From the NCBI RefSeq assembly GCF_963668215.1, contig NZ_OY764190.1, positions 2,232,001-2,296,000 on the forward strand: a DNA stretch of 64,000 nt. The letters are read 5' to 3'. Shown in pieces: positions 46,270 through 54,677 of the stretch. The notes under the pieces are model-generated. The model did not search any database. It was not told the origin of the DNA and saw only the letters and a program-made list of their open reading frames with translations. Source of the DNA: an uncultured Desulfosarcina sp. Lineage in GTDB: Bacteria > Desulfobacterota > Desulfobacteria > Desulfobacterales > Desulfosarcinaceae. Position 1 is the first letter of the stretch. Each line of letters opens with the position of its first letter. A program made the translations under genes and the position numbers.

Positions 46270-46532
46270 TCAAAATTTTCATAATTAATTTTTTTCCTGA
46301 TCATGTAAATCAGTTTGTCTATATTTTGCTCACCATTGAAGATTTCGTAATCAACAGAATATCCTAAATCTCTTAATCCATCTTTAAAACCTCTTTCTCC
46401 GTCCGTTTCTCCGCGCCATAAAACAAGGGCGATTTTCAACGAATCAGCATTTCCCTGTGGCATGCTAACAAACAGAGTACCCGATAAAAACAAAGTACAG
46501 AAAAAGATTAGCAGAATCCTGTTTGTTTTCAT
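46263..46532 (-). pseudogene. 5' part of the IS-interrupted ABC substrate-binding gene
   Basis: The ATG at 46532 has AAGGGGAC about 6 bases upstream. A signal peptide (ILLIFFCTLFLSGTLFVSMPQGNA) leads into IALVLWRGETDGERGFKDGL, the first strand and helix of a periplasmic binding fold, ending NYENFDYI at the IS. The frame then runs for some 45 codons inside the IS right end. It is the N-terminal continuation of the fragment at 44024-44741. Confidence 0.88.
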
Positions 46533-46876
46533 GTTGTCCCCTTTTGGAAAGCTACTCAACAAAGCCAATTTCACGACTATTTATGAATCGTTCTCAGATC
46601 GTGATGAAAATTAATTTCCACAAAAAGTTGGAGGACTCGATGTGCTTTGCGATACCGCTTTATCCCATTAATGAGGATAAGAACAACAGAATGACAGGTG
46701 ATTATCCGCGCCCAATCAACATTTTAAAAGGCAATTAAAAGTAGCCTATTATGAATAATTTTTTTTTGTCAACATGATTCAACGGGTTATAACTTTTCAA
46801 AATATCGTTTCAATCTTGGATATCTATCAATCCTGTTGTTATAAAGGGGAAAATCGGTTATGGATGCTGATCGCCC
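46533..46876. other. AT-rich intergenic stretch without a supported gene
   Basis: Short frames occur but none has a ribosome site plus recognisable protein. The AT-rich composition of the island ends here; the next gene is GC-rich again. Confidence 0.4.
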
Positions 46877-47425
46877 ATGAAACGTAAAAATCCTTTTTTA
46901 GTTGCCGGTCTGACCACGGGCATGTGCGCCTTTGGCATTTTCTACATCGTGCATTTCTGCCCCACATCTTCCTTTGATCCCGTAGCCATGATCGTGGATC
47001 ACTGGCTGGTGGTTTTCAGCACATTGAGTCTGAGCGCGCTGCTGCTCGGTCTGTGGACCCGTGATATTTTCCAAAGCATCATGCTGGCGTTGGGAGGATT
47101 CTTTTTGCTGACCGGTTTCTACTTTATGGGCAACGGCATGCTGGACTGGCACAGCCCGGCAGTGAAAAAATACTATGTGACAGCCAAATGCAAAGAGTAC
47201 GAAGATGCCGGATCAAAGCCGGGATACTGGAACTATTTCCTAAAAGGTCGGACTTCACAGGGGCAGCGGTTTCGTTTTTCCACATCGGTGGGGCATATCA
47301 CTAATCAGGAGTGGGAACTCGCGCAACCCGGCAGCTGGGATTACATTGAAGTCCATGAACGTCCCGGTGCCTTTGGCACAGCCTGGCGGGAAATCAAGGG
47401 ATTAAGGGGGGACAAAGCGGAATAG
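46877..47425 (+). CDS. hypothetical membrane protein, unknown function
   Basis: 182 residues. Three hydrophobic helices occupy the first half (LVAGLTTGMCAFGIFYIVHF, WLVVFSTLSLSALLLGLW, IMLALGGFFLLTGFYFMG). A soluble C-terminal domain with alternating beta-like stretches (YYVTAKCKEYEDAGSKPGYW, RFRFSTSVGHIT, WDYIEVHERPGAFGTAWREI) follows. I do not recognise the family. Confidence 0.65.
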   Translation: MKRKNPFLVAGLTTGMCAFGIFYIVHFCPTSSFDPVAMIVDHWLVVFSTLSLSALLLGLWTRDIFQSIMLALGGFFLLTGFYFMGNGMLDWHSPAVKKYYVTAKCKEYEDAGSKPGYWNYFLKGRTSQGQRFRFSTSVGHITNQEWELAQPGSWDYIEVHERPGAFGTAWREIKGLRGDKAE

Positions 47426-47569
47426 CCTGATGGGTATACAGTAAAGATGATTTTAACCAAAAAGCCACATAACTGGCGTTCGTGCTGACCCCGAAAAGCC
47501 AGCCGATCACAGCGTTGTCGGTATCCCATTTTGGGGGTCAAAGTTGAGGTCAAGGAGAAGGGAGGATAT

Positions 47570-48565
47570 ATGATCACACGTAATCTTGGCAAATCAGGGA
47601 TTTCAATATCAGCCGTTGGACTTGGCTGCATGGGGCTTTCCGAATTTTACGGGCCGCCCGCGCAAGAGTCGGAAGCCATCAATTTACTCCATCGGGCGGT
47701 AGACTTGGGCATTACTCACTTTGATACTGCGGAACTTTATGGCCAGGGGCGTAATGAGCAGTTGCTGGGCAAGGCGTTTGCCGGTCGCTGGGACCAAATC
47801 GTGCTGGCCACCAAGTTTGGCCCCCAAAGGGATCCGGCCACGGGAGCCTTTTTAGGGGTGGACGGCTCTCCGGCCAATGTCCGAAGCTCCTGCGAAAAGA
47901 GTCTTCGACGACTGGGTACGGACAGGATCGATCTTTACTATCTCCACCGTGTGGATCCATCGACTCCGATCGAAGAGACGGTGGGAGAGATGGCGAAGTT
48001 GGTTGAAGAAGGCAAAATCGGGGCAGTCGGATTGTCAGAGGCTTCGGCTGAAACGATTAAGCGGGCGAACGCCGTTTGTTCCATTGCCGCCCTTCAGACC
48101 GAATATTCGATTTTCAGTCGGGATATCGAGCGGGACATTCTACCTGCCTGCTTGGAGCTAAACATCAGCCTGGTCGCTTACTCGCCCTTAGGCCGCGGAA
48201 TGTTGACGGGCCGCTATAGCTCGGCCAGCGAGCGGCCTACCAGCGAGACGGATTTCCGGGCCCAGATGCAGCCTCGATTTCAGCCGGGCAATATCGAGTC
48301 CAACCTTAAATTGGTCGAGGCCATCAAAAAGATTGCTGCCCAAAAAGGATGCGTTGCAGCGCAGGTTGCTTTGGCCTGGGTATTGGGTCAGGGGGATCAT
48401 GTTGTCGCTATTCCCGGCACGACCAAGCTTACCAATCTGGAGGTCAATTTGGGGGCACTTGACTGTCGGCTTACCGATGAAGATCGAGGTGTGCTCAATA
48501 ATCTGGCCGACAAGGTTCTTGGAGACCGGTACGACCCTGACGGAATGGCGGGAGTCAACCAATAA
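47570..48565 (+). CDS. aldo/keto reductase
   Basis: 331 residues from the ATG at 47570 (GGGAGG upstream; the frame is open earlier but without homology). NADPH-dependent carbonyl reductase of the AKR13-like group: RNLGKSGISISAVGLGCMGL, catalytic Asp and Tyr in HFDTAELYG, Lys in IVLATKFGP, and His in LYYLHRVDP. The cofactor loop is VVAIPGTTKLTNLEVNLGAL. It starts a plus-strand run with a cupin, a metallohydrolase and a cyclase-family gene. Confidence 0.9.
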   Translation: MITRNLGKSGISISAVGLGCMGLSEFYGPPAQESEAINLLHRAVDLGITHFDTAELYGQGRNEQLLGKAFAGRWDQIVLATKFGPQRDPATGAFLGVDGSPANVRSSCEKSLRRLGTDRIDLYYLHRVDPSTPIEETVGEMAKLVEEGKIGAVGLSEASAETIKRANAVCSIAALQTEYSIFSRDIERDILPACLELNISLVAYSPLGRGMLTGRYSSASERPTSETDFRAQMQPRFQPGNIESNLKLVEAIKKIAAQKGCVAAQVALAWVLGQGDHVVAIPGTTKLTNLEVNLGALDCRLTDEDRGVLNNLADKVLGDRYDPDGMAGVNQ

Positions 48566-48633
48566 GCTTTCGGTGATTGCGACCGCCTGATGTTTAAGGC
48601 ATTCGAGCCCCCTTTTGAACGGGTTGCCGAACA

Positions 48634-49020
48634 ATGGAAAAAACAAAGAAAAAGTCTCAGTTAGGAATCGTTCAAGGAACTCCCAGAAATGAAGACAACA
48701 CTCGGATGTTCATTGACGGCAGTAAGCGTTCATACACGGCTCTCAGAACGGCTGCAATTGGATTTGGAACATATTTGCCCGGTTGGCGATGGTCTTTGCA
48801 TGCCGGGCCACAGACCGGCAAGGAATCTGAGAATCATATTGGCTATATCGTCAGTGGCCGCATGATGGTTAGCGATGTATCCGGGAATCAGGCTGAGATC
48901 GAGGCGGGGTGTGCATTCGAAATCGAACCGGGGAGCGATGCGTGGGTGATTGGCGACGAGCCGTGCGTTGCACTGGACTTCATACCCTTAAGCGATCCAT
49001 CCAAACCTGCAGTTTCGTGA
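48634..49020 (+). CDS. cupin-domain protein
   Basis: 128 residues in a single small beta-barrel. Motif 1 is reduced (WSLHAGPQTGKESENHIGYIVSGRMMV, with His retained) and motif 2 is AEIEAGCAFEIEPGSDAWVIGDEP. Function cannot be assigned. The ribosome site is weak; the gene sits between the reductase and metallohydrolase genes, 13 bases before the latter. Confidence 0.7.
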   Translation: MEKTKKKSQLGIVQGTPRNEDNTRMFIDGSKRSYTALRTAAIGFGTYLPGWRWSLHAGPQTGKESENHIGYIVSGRMMVSDVSGNQAEIEAGCAFEIEPGSDAWVIGDEPCVALDFIPLSDPSKPAVS

Positions 49021-49033
49021 AAGAAAATGCGGA

Positions 49034-49825
49034 ATGAAAATCCATCATTTGAGAAGCGCCACCTGCGTCATTGAATCAAAAAGGCATTCCGTACTCATCG
49101 ACCCGATGCTTGGGGTTAAAGGCTCCATTCCTACTTTTTCTTATATCCGTTTTAAACCACGAAGAAATCCACTGGTAGATCTTCCAGCGAATGCAGAATC
49201 CATATTGGAAAAAGTTACCGGTTGCCTGATTACCCACAGCCAGAAATTCGGTATCAAGGCGTTGCAGCATACCGACCATCTGGACATTTCGGGAGAGAAT
49301 TTTCTTCGTGAAAAAAACATACCAATTACAACGCTTGCCCGCGATGCGAAAGTATTGAAAAAGTATGGGCTAAACATTCAGACCGAATTGGAATATTGGA
49401 AACCGGAACCCCTGCTCGGGGGCGAGATTACGGCGATTCCTGCTCGGCATGGCCATAGCTGGATCCATAAATTTATGGCCAACGGCGCCGGATATTTTCT
49501 CCAGCTACCCGATGAGCCATCCATCTACATCAGCGGCGATACGGTTTACACTTCCGATGTTGAGCGGGCGTTGATCGAACTCAAGCCGGACATTGCGATC
49601 ATGGCGGCGGGAACCGCAACCCTGGACATCAGCAAGCCAATTTTGATGCCGATGGATGAACTGCTTCGATTTGTTCGCACCGCCCCCGGAATCGTGGTTG
49701 CGAATCACCTCGAAGCCCTGAATCATTGCCCAACCACCCGCGAACAATTGAAACTAGAATTGAAAAAAAACAACTTGCTTTCTAAAGTGTGTATTCCCAA
49801 TGATGGAGATGGGTTGACGTTTTAA
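49034..49825 (+). CDS. metallo-beta-lactamase-fold hydrolase with a modified metal motif
   Basis: 263 residues. The fold is indicated by HHLRSATCVIESKRHSVLIDPML at the start, ISGDTVYTSDV (metal-bridging Asp) and VVANHLEALNHCP (last His). The canonical THxHxDH motif is stretched: ITHS, about ten residues, then QHTDHLD, retaining the HxDH half. Members of the UPF0173/UlaG-like group hydrolyse esters or lactones. Substrate unknown; 16 bases from the cyclase gene. Confidence 0.75.
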   Translation: MKIHHLRSATCVIESKRHSVLIDPMLGVKGSIPTFSYIRFKPRRNPLVDLPANAESILEKVTGCLITHSQKFGIKALQHTDHLDISGENFLREKNIPITTLARDAKVLKKYGLNIQTELEYWKPEPLLGGEITAIPARHGHSWIHKFMANGAGYFLQLPDEPSIYISGDTVYTSDVERALIELKPDIAIMAAGTATLDISKPILMPMDELLRFVRTAPGIVVANHLEALNHCPTTREQLKLELKKNNLLSKVCIPNDGDGLTF

Positions 49826-49841
49826 AAAGAAAGGTTCTGAC

Positions 49842-50624
49842 ATGGGAAAAAAGCGTTTTGTGGATTTGAGCATCAGCATCGAGGCTGACCTTCCCAGCGA
49901 CCCGCCCATGATGATTCCAAAAATCGACTACCTGACCCACGAAATGGGTGCCGAGCAAATGAAACTGTTTTTCCCGGGTGTTCAAAACAAGGATCTGCCC
50001 GGGGGCCTAGGTTGGGCCGTTGAGCAAATCACGCTTTACACGCATTCCGGGACCCATCTGGATGCGCCGTATCACTATCATCCAACCATGGATCACGGGC
50101 AAAGGGCGCTGACCATCGACGAAATTCCATTGGCGTGGTGTTTCAACGATGGGGTGCTGCTTGACTTTCGTCACAAAGCCGACGGAGAGCGGATTACGGT
50201 CGAAGATGTCGAAAACGAACTGGAACGCATCCGGTATGAAATCAAGCCGCTGGATATCGTTCTCATCTGGACCGGCGCCGACACTGCCTGGGGAACGGAG
50301 CAATATCTGGTCAAAGGGGCGGGGATGAGCCGTGAGAGTACTCTTTTTCTGACTGAAAAAGGGGTGAAAGTCGTGGGAATCGACGCCTGGAGCTGGGACC
50401 GCCCCCTGCCATTTCAGGCCGCGGATTTTCAGCAAGCGGGCGACGCCAAAGTGATCTGGGAGGCGCATTTTGCCGGCATCGATATCGGGTACTGCCACAT
50501 GGAGAAAATGGCCAACCTGTCCGCTATCGGCCGGCCGCATGGCTTCAGCGTATGCTGTTTTCCGGTTAAGATCAAAGGCGCCAGCGCGGGCTGGACACGC
50601 CCGGTGGCGATTGTCGAAGAATGA
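49842..50624 (+). CDS. cyclase-family metal-dependent hydrolase (kynurenine-formamidase-like)
   Basis: 260 residues. The PF04199 signature HSGTHLDAPYHYHP gives the metal-binding His, His and Asp, and GIDAWSWDRP is the second conserved block. AAAGG lies before the ATG. These enzymes hydrolyse formamides, isatin or related cyclic amides. Its position after a metallohydrolase suggests a small ring-opening pathway, which is inference. Confidence 0.85.
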   Translation: MGKKRFVDLSISIEADLPSDPPMMIPKIDYLTHEMGAEQMKLFFPGVQNKDLPGGLGWAVEQITLYTHSGTHLDAPYHYHPTMDHGQRALTIDEIPLAWCFNDGVLLDFRHKADGERITVEDVENELERIRYEIKPLDIVLIWTGADTAWGTEQYLVKGAGMSRESTLFLTEKGVKVVGIDAWSWDRPLPFQAADFQQAGDAKVIWEAHFAGIDIGYCHMEKMANLSAIGRPHGFSVCCFPVKIKGASAGWTRPVAIVEE

Positions 50625-50680
50625 TCGGAGAAGGGCAGCATGCTTTGGGGAACATGCGTCCAAGTGCAGAGGAAAGTTGA

Positions 50681-51487
50681 CTACTGCCTGGTCGCCCGCA
50701 AGCGGTCCATCTCTTTTCTTACCATGCCATCGTAATCGATGGTCATTCCGGCAACCGCTTTTTCATAAAGCTCCAGCAGGCGTTTGCCTTTGTCAGAGTT
50801 TTTGTGAAAAACGAAATAATGCAGGATCGGCTCGACCGGCAGCTCCAGAATCCTGATCCTGTCTTCGACATCATCGATGATCGCCTGATATCCAAGCGTA
50901 TACTGGTTGCGCTCATAGACGGCATCGAGCCGGTTGGAGAGCAGTTTGGCAAGATTGCGGCTGGTCCAGTTTTCGCCGGTCAGATCGTCGATGGCCACTT
51001 TATCCAGGTTGTTTTTTATGAATGCGGGATAGCTCATCGAAAATGTTTTTACAAAGCCGATCCGGTAGCCCTGGATATCTTCAATTGTTTTAACTGACGT
51101 CAAGGGGTCATCGACCCTCACGGCGATAGAGGGTTTGCCGATTAAATAAGGCTCCTTCGGATAATAAAGATACGGCAGAATCGCCGGCGTTTTGATATGG
51201 AGAATGGTTCCGTCGATTTCGGATTGCCGGCGCTCCTGATACAGGCCAAGTCGGTTCAAGGGCAGCGGACCATGCCAATCCACCGTGCATCCCATTTTTT
51301 GGGCAATGGCATTGAAAAGCGTTATGGTCGGTCCTTGCGGCGTAACCCCGTCTTCGGCAACGGTAACATGCGGCGGGACGGCAAACCAGGCCATCCGGAT
51401 CGTTTCTGCATTTGTCGGCCCGGCGAAAGTCATCCCCACCGAAATTAGGACAACCGTAAAGCTTGCAATCACTTTTGCCTTCCCCAT
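50681..51487 (-). CDS. periplasmic solute-binding protein (SBP_bac_3 type)
   Basis: About 268 residues from the ATG at 51487 (CCGGAG upstream) with a signal peptide (VIASFTVVLISVGMTFAGPTNA). A small-ligand PBP fold follows: TIRMAWFAVPPHVTV, GPTITLFNAIAQKMGCTVDW, IQGYRIGFVKTFSM, NRLDAVYERNQYTLG. No permease or ATPase genes are near, so it may be a stand-alone sensor or part of a split system. Confidence 0.75.
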   Translation of the reverse strand: MGKAKVIASFTVVLISVGMTFAGPTNAETIRMAWFAVPPHVTVAEDGVTPQGPTITLFNAIAQKMGCTVDWHGPLPLNRLGLYQERRQSEIDGTILHIKTPAILPYLYYPKEPYLIGKPSIAVRVDDPLTSVKTIEDIQGYRIGFVKTFSMSYPAFIKNNLDKVAIDDLTGENWTSRNLAKLLSNRLDAVYERNQYTLGYQAIIDDVEDRIRILELPVEPILHYFVFHKNSDKGKRLLELYEKAVAGMTIDYDGMVRKEMDRLRATRQ

Positions 51488-51672
51488 GATCGTTTTCACT
51501 CCGGACAATACCTTGCGGTAGGTGAGAAAAGATAAAAATCCGGGCTCGTGACAACTTGTTGGAGGTTTCATGGTCGCTCCAGGATCAAGGCGTGGTCGGT
51601 AATAAAAAGATAGACGAAAACAGGGGAAGGAGCAACAGCCTTTCGTTTATGAAGCGATGTTCTGAAAAAGGG

Positions 51673-51718
51673 TTGACAAGGGGATCGTTGAGTATTTATT
51701 GTTGACCGACTGGTCGGT
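51673..51718 (+). promoter_or_regulatory. promoter and TetR-type operator of the export cluster
   Basis: TTGACA (51673-51678), an 18-base spacer and TATTGT (51697-51702), then directly ACCGACTGGTCGGT (51705-51718), a 14-bp palindrome with one central mismatch. Promoter followed at once by operator repeats the architecture of the other TetR gene at 16752-16804. The first gene lies 225 bases further on, behind a repeat element. Confidence 0.6.
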
Positions 51719-51798
51719 ATTAGAAGCCTTTTTTACAAATAATAAACAATTGCGGTTCATTAAAAACACAAGCTTCCGTTTTTCCGGGTCCCCAGGTT

Positions 51799-51895
51799 TG
51801 TCATTCCGGACGAAGCGCAGCGAAGATCCGGAATCCAGGACGCTTCATGGGGTTTCTGGATAGCGCTAAAGCTACCCGCCTGCGCGGGAATGACA
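51799..51895. repeat. 97-bp inverted-repeat element (MITE/REP-like)
   Basis: TGTCATTCC (51799-51807) and GGAATGACA (51887-51895) form the ends. Inside are further palindromic segments (ATCCGGAATCCAGG, CCCGCCTGCGCGGG). The form matches dispersed GTCATTCC...GGAATGAC repeats found in many genomes. It lies in the 5' leader of the TetR gene. Only one copy is in this window. Confidence 0.6.
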
Positions 51896-51942
51896 CAAAA
51901 CAACCTGCTTAAGTTTTTAATGACGCGAACAGGAAACAGAAC

Positions 51943-52557
51943 GTGGCGCGTAAAGCGGACCCCAATCGAAGGAAAGCGATTCTGGATGCAGCCGGGCAGG
52001 TATTTGCCCGCAAAGGATACGCCAATGCCCGAATCATCGAGGTGGCCGAAGCCGCCTCGGTGGGTAAGGGCACCATCTACGAATATTTTCGCAGCAAGGA
52101 AGATCTTTTTTTTGCGGTGTTCGAAGGGACCATGCAGGGCGCCGAAGATACCATCGCCGCCATAGCAACCGTGTCGGATGAACCCTTTTCAGAGCGAATG
52201 CGACAGCTGTCGGACGGCATGATTCAATCCTGGCTCGGGCAGCTCGAGATGTATGCGCTCGTGATGGAGTTCTGGTCGGCCACGGCATCCTCGCCAAGCC
52301 GCAAGCGGTTCAAGGCGGCGTTCCAGAAAGGCTATCGCGATCTGCGGATCGTTGTCGGTGATCTGATCGAAGCGGCCCAAGCCAATGGCGAGGTGTCGGC
52401 CGAATGCGATGCCCAGGCCGTTGCCTCCGCCCTGATCGGTACCTGGGATGCCTTGCTGCTGCAGGCCTGGCTGGATCCGGATTTCGATGCCCTTGCCACT
52501 TCGCGTTCTTTTTTGAAGGTGGTGTTGCGAGGTCTTCAGCCAGCGGCATCTTCCTGA
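51943..52557 (+). CDS. TetR-family regulator of the LolA-like export cluster
   Basis: 204 residues, GTG start with AGGAAAC upstream. The helix-turn-helix is FARKGYANARIIEVAEAASVGKGTIYEYFRSKEDLF. The C-terminal domain resembles TetR_C proteins that bind hydrophobic ligands. It heads the plus-strand LolA-permease-ATPase-barrel operon and has a TetR palindrome upstream, so autorepression plus control of that operon is likely. Confidence 0.88.
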   Translation: MARKADPNRRKAILDAAGQVFARKGYANARIIEVAEAASVGKGTIYEYFRSKEDLFFAVFEGTMQGAEDTIAAIATVSDEPFSERMRQLSDGMIQSWLGQLEMYALVMEFWSATASSPSRKRFKAAFQKGYRDLRIVVGDLIEAAQANGEVSAECDAQAVASALIGTWDALLLQAWLDPDFDALATSRSFLKVVLRGLQPAASS

Positions 52558-52631
52558 ATCGCTATTGTGATGGATTCTTCTGAAGCCATAGTATCTCATT
52601 GATTAGAACCCACCCAAACGGGGAGGTTGGC

Positions 52632-53393
52632 ATGCGATGGTCACTGATTCTGATGGCAGCCGGAGTTATTCTGGCGACCCTTCCGGCCCTGGCCCAGAAC
52701 CCGCCGGATGCGGCCGCCATTATCGAAGCCGGTTTCAATCATTACCGGGGCAAGGCGTCCGAAGCCGAGGTCGAGATGATTATCCACCGTCCCACCTGGG
52801 AGCGAAGCATGAGTATGGTGGGCTGGACCAAAGGCACCGACAAAAGCCTGATCCGGATTACGGCCCCGGCCAAGGATGAAGGCAACGGCACCCTGAAAAA
52901 CGGCCACGAGATGTGGACATACAATCCCAAGGTCAACCGGGTGATCAAGCTGCCGCCGGCCCTGATGTCCCAGTCCTGGATGGGGTCGGATTTCTCCAAC
53001 AACGACCTGGCCAAAAGCGACAGCATTCTCAACGATTATACCCACAGCCTCATCGGCACCGAAACCCACGAAGGCCATACTGTGTACGTGATCAAGTCGA
53101 TGCCCAAGCCATCGGCGCCGGTGGTCTGGGGCATGCAGATTCTCAAGGTTCGGGACGACGATGTGCTGCTCTCCCAGGAGTACTTCGACGAGGACCTGGT
53201 GTCGGTCAAACTCATGACCGCCGATCAGATCCAGCCCATGGGTGGGCGTCTGTTTCCCAAAATCTGGAAGATGCACGAGACCGACCGGCCGGAGGAATAC
53301 ACCGTGTTGAACTATCATTCAGTGGCGTTTCTGGAGGATCTTCCCGAGTCGACATTCACCATCAACGCCCTGAAAACCCTGCAACGGAGGTAA
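52632..53393 (+). CDS. LolA-like outer-membrane lipoprotein-sorting protein
   Basis: 253 residues from the ATG at 52632 with GGGAGG five bases upstream. A cleavable signal peptide (LILMAAGVILATLPALAQ) precedes the PF17131-type half-barrel: GNGTLKNGHEMWTYNPKVNRVIKLPP, QSWMGSDFSNNDLAKSDSIL and YFDEDLVSVKLMTADQIQPMGG are its landmarks. The fold carries lipid or lipoprotein acyl chains across the periplasm. It is five bases before two FtsX-type permeases, implying it accepts their cargo. Confidence 0.85.
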   Translation: MRWSLILMAAGVILATLPALAQNPPDAAAIIEAGFNHYRGKASEAEVEMIIHRPTWERSMSMVGWTKGTDKSLIRITAPAKDEGNGTLKNGHEMWTYNPKVNRVIKLPPALMSQSWMGSDFSNNDLAKSDSILNDYTHSLIGTETHEGHTVYVIKSMPKPSAPVVWGMQILKVRDDDVLLSQEYFDEDLVSVKLMTADQIQPMGGRLFPKIWKMHETDRPEEYTVLNYHSVAFLEDLPESTFTINALKTLQRR

Positions 53394-53397
53394 GATC

Positions 53398-54645
53398 GTG
53401 CCCGTTGACGTCAAGATGGCCTGGCGCAATATCTGGCGCAACCCCCGCCGTACCCTGTTGACCATTGCGGCCATCGCCTTTGCCTGCGTACTGCTGGTCT
53501 TCATGCTGTCGTTTCAGTTCGGCAGCTACGACACCATGATCAACGCCTCGGTTAGGATCCACACCGGTCATTTGCAGGTTCAGGCGCGCGGCTACCAGGC
53601 CGATCAGAAGATTCGTCAGGTGATTGCCGATCCTCGGCCGGTCCAGCAGGCCCTGGATGCCATGCCGGAGGTGTTGGCCCATGCTCCCCGCGCCCGGGCC
53701 TTCGCGTTGGTCTCGTCGGCGGACCGGGCTTACGGGGTGATGATCGAAGGAATTGTACCAGAGGAAGAGGCGCAAGTGTCGACCCTGCCGAAAATTATCC
53801 GCCAAGGGGAGTACCTGTCGGACGATCCGGTGGAGGAAGGGCTTCCCGACGCGCTGATCGGCAATCTACTGGCCCGCAACCTGAAAGTGGCGGTCGGCGA
53901 TGAGCTGACTGTCCTGGGACAGGGCCGCGACGGTTCCATTGCCGCAACGGTGGTGCGCGTCCGGGGCATCTACAGTTCGGGTATGGACGATTTCGACCGC
54001 AGCGCCATTCAGATTCCGCTGGCGGATTTCCAGGCGATTTTCACCATGGACATGGCCGTTCACGAGATCGTGGTCGTTGGTCGCCGCCTGTCGGACGCTC
54101 CTGCCATCAAAGCGGCCCTGCAAGACAAGTTTGCGGGTATGGCGGCAACGGCGGATCTGGTAGTGCTGGACTGGGAGGACCTGATGCCGGGGTTGCGGCA
54201 GGCCATCAACATGGATCTGGTCAGCGGCAGCATCTTCTACCTGATTCTGATCATGGTGGTTGCTTTCAGCATCCTGAATACTTTTCTGATGGCCATTTTC
54301 GAGCGCACCTACGAGTTTGGCGTGATGATGGCCATGGGCACCAAGCCGCAGCGGCTGACACGGCTGGTGCTGGCCGAATCGACCGGCATGACCCTGGTGG
54401 GGGTGGCTGCCGGCATGGTGCTGGGCTGCCTGGTGACCTTCTATTTCATGCATCACGGCATCAACCTGGGCGCCAATGAGATTTCTCGCCAGTTCGGCAT
54501 TCCGGACACGCTCTCTCCGCGATTGACAGCGATTTCCATCACGGCCGGCCCCTTGGCGGTATTGTTGATTACCCTGCTGGCGGCTCTTTATCCGGCTTTG
54601 AAAATCAGGCGGCTAAAGCCGGTGGAAGCCATGCACCAGCGATAG
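53398..54645 (+). CDS. FtsX/LolCE-type ABC transporter permease (first copy)
   Basis: 415 residues, GTG start. The layout is that of LolC/E and MacB: an N-terminal helix after WRNIWRNPRRTLLT, a periplasmic MacB_PCD-like domain (about residues 45-270), then three C-terminal helices (LILIMVVAFSILNTFLMAIFE, ESTGMTLVGVAAGMVLGCLV, GPLAVLLITLLAALYPALKI). It shares a 26-base identical DNA stretch with the next permease gene near its start. Confidence 0.9.
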   Translation: MPVDVKMAWRNIWRNPRRTLLTIAAIAFACVLLVFMLSFQFGSYDTMINASVRIHTGHLQVQARGYQADQKIRQVIADPRPVQQALDAMPEVLAHAPRARAFALVSSADRAYGVMIEGIVPEEEAQVSTLPKIIRQGEYLSDDPVEEGLPDALIGNLLARNLKVAVGDELTVLGQGRDGSIAATVVRVRGIYSSGMDDFDRSAIQIPLADFQAIFTMDMAVHEIVVVGRRLSDAPAIKAALQDKFAGMAATADLVVLDWEDLMPGLRQAINMDLVSGSIFYLILIMVVAFSILNTFLMAIFERTYEFGVMMAMGTKPQRLTRLVLAESTGMTLVGVAAGMVLGCLVTFYFMHHGINLGANEISRQFGIPDTLSPRLTAISITAGPLAVLLITLLAALYPALKIRRLKPVEAMHQR

Positions 54646-54677
54646 GCCGGTTTCGTAACTTCAAAAAGAGGATTTCG

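Noticed and set aside
46640..46738. HypC-like start (MCFAIP)
   Set aside because: Only the first residues resemble HypC; the remainder does not and the frame is too short.
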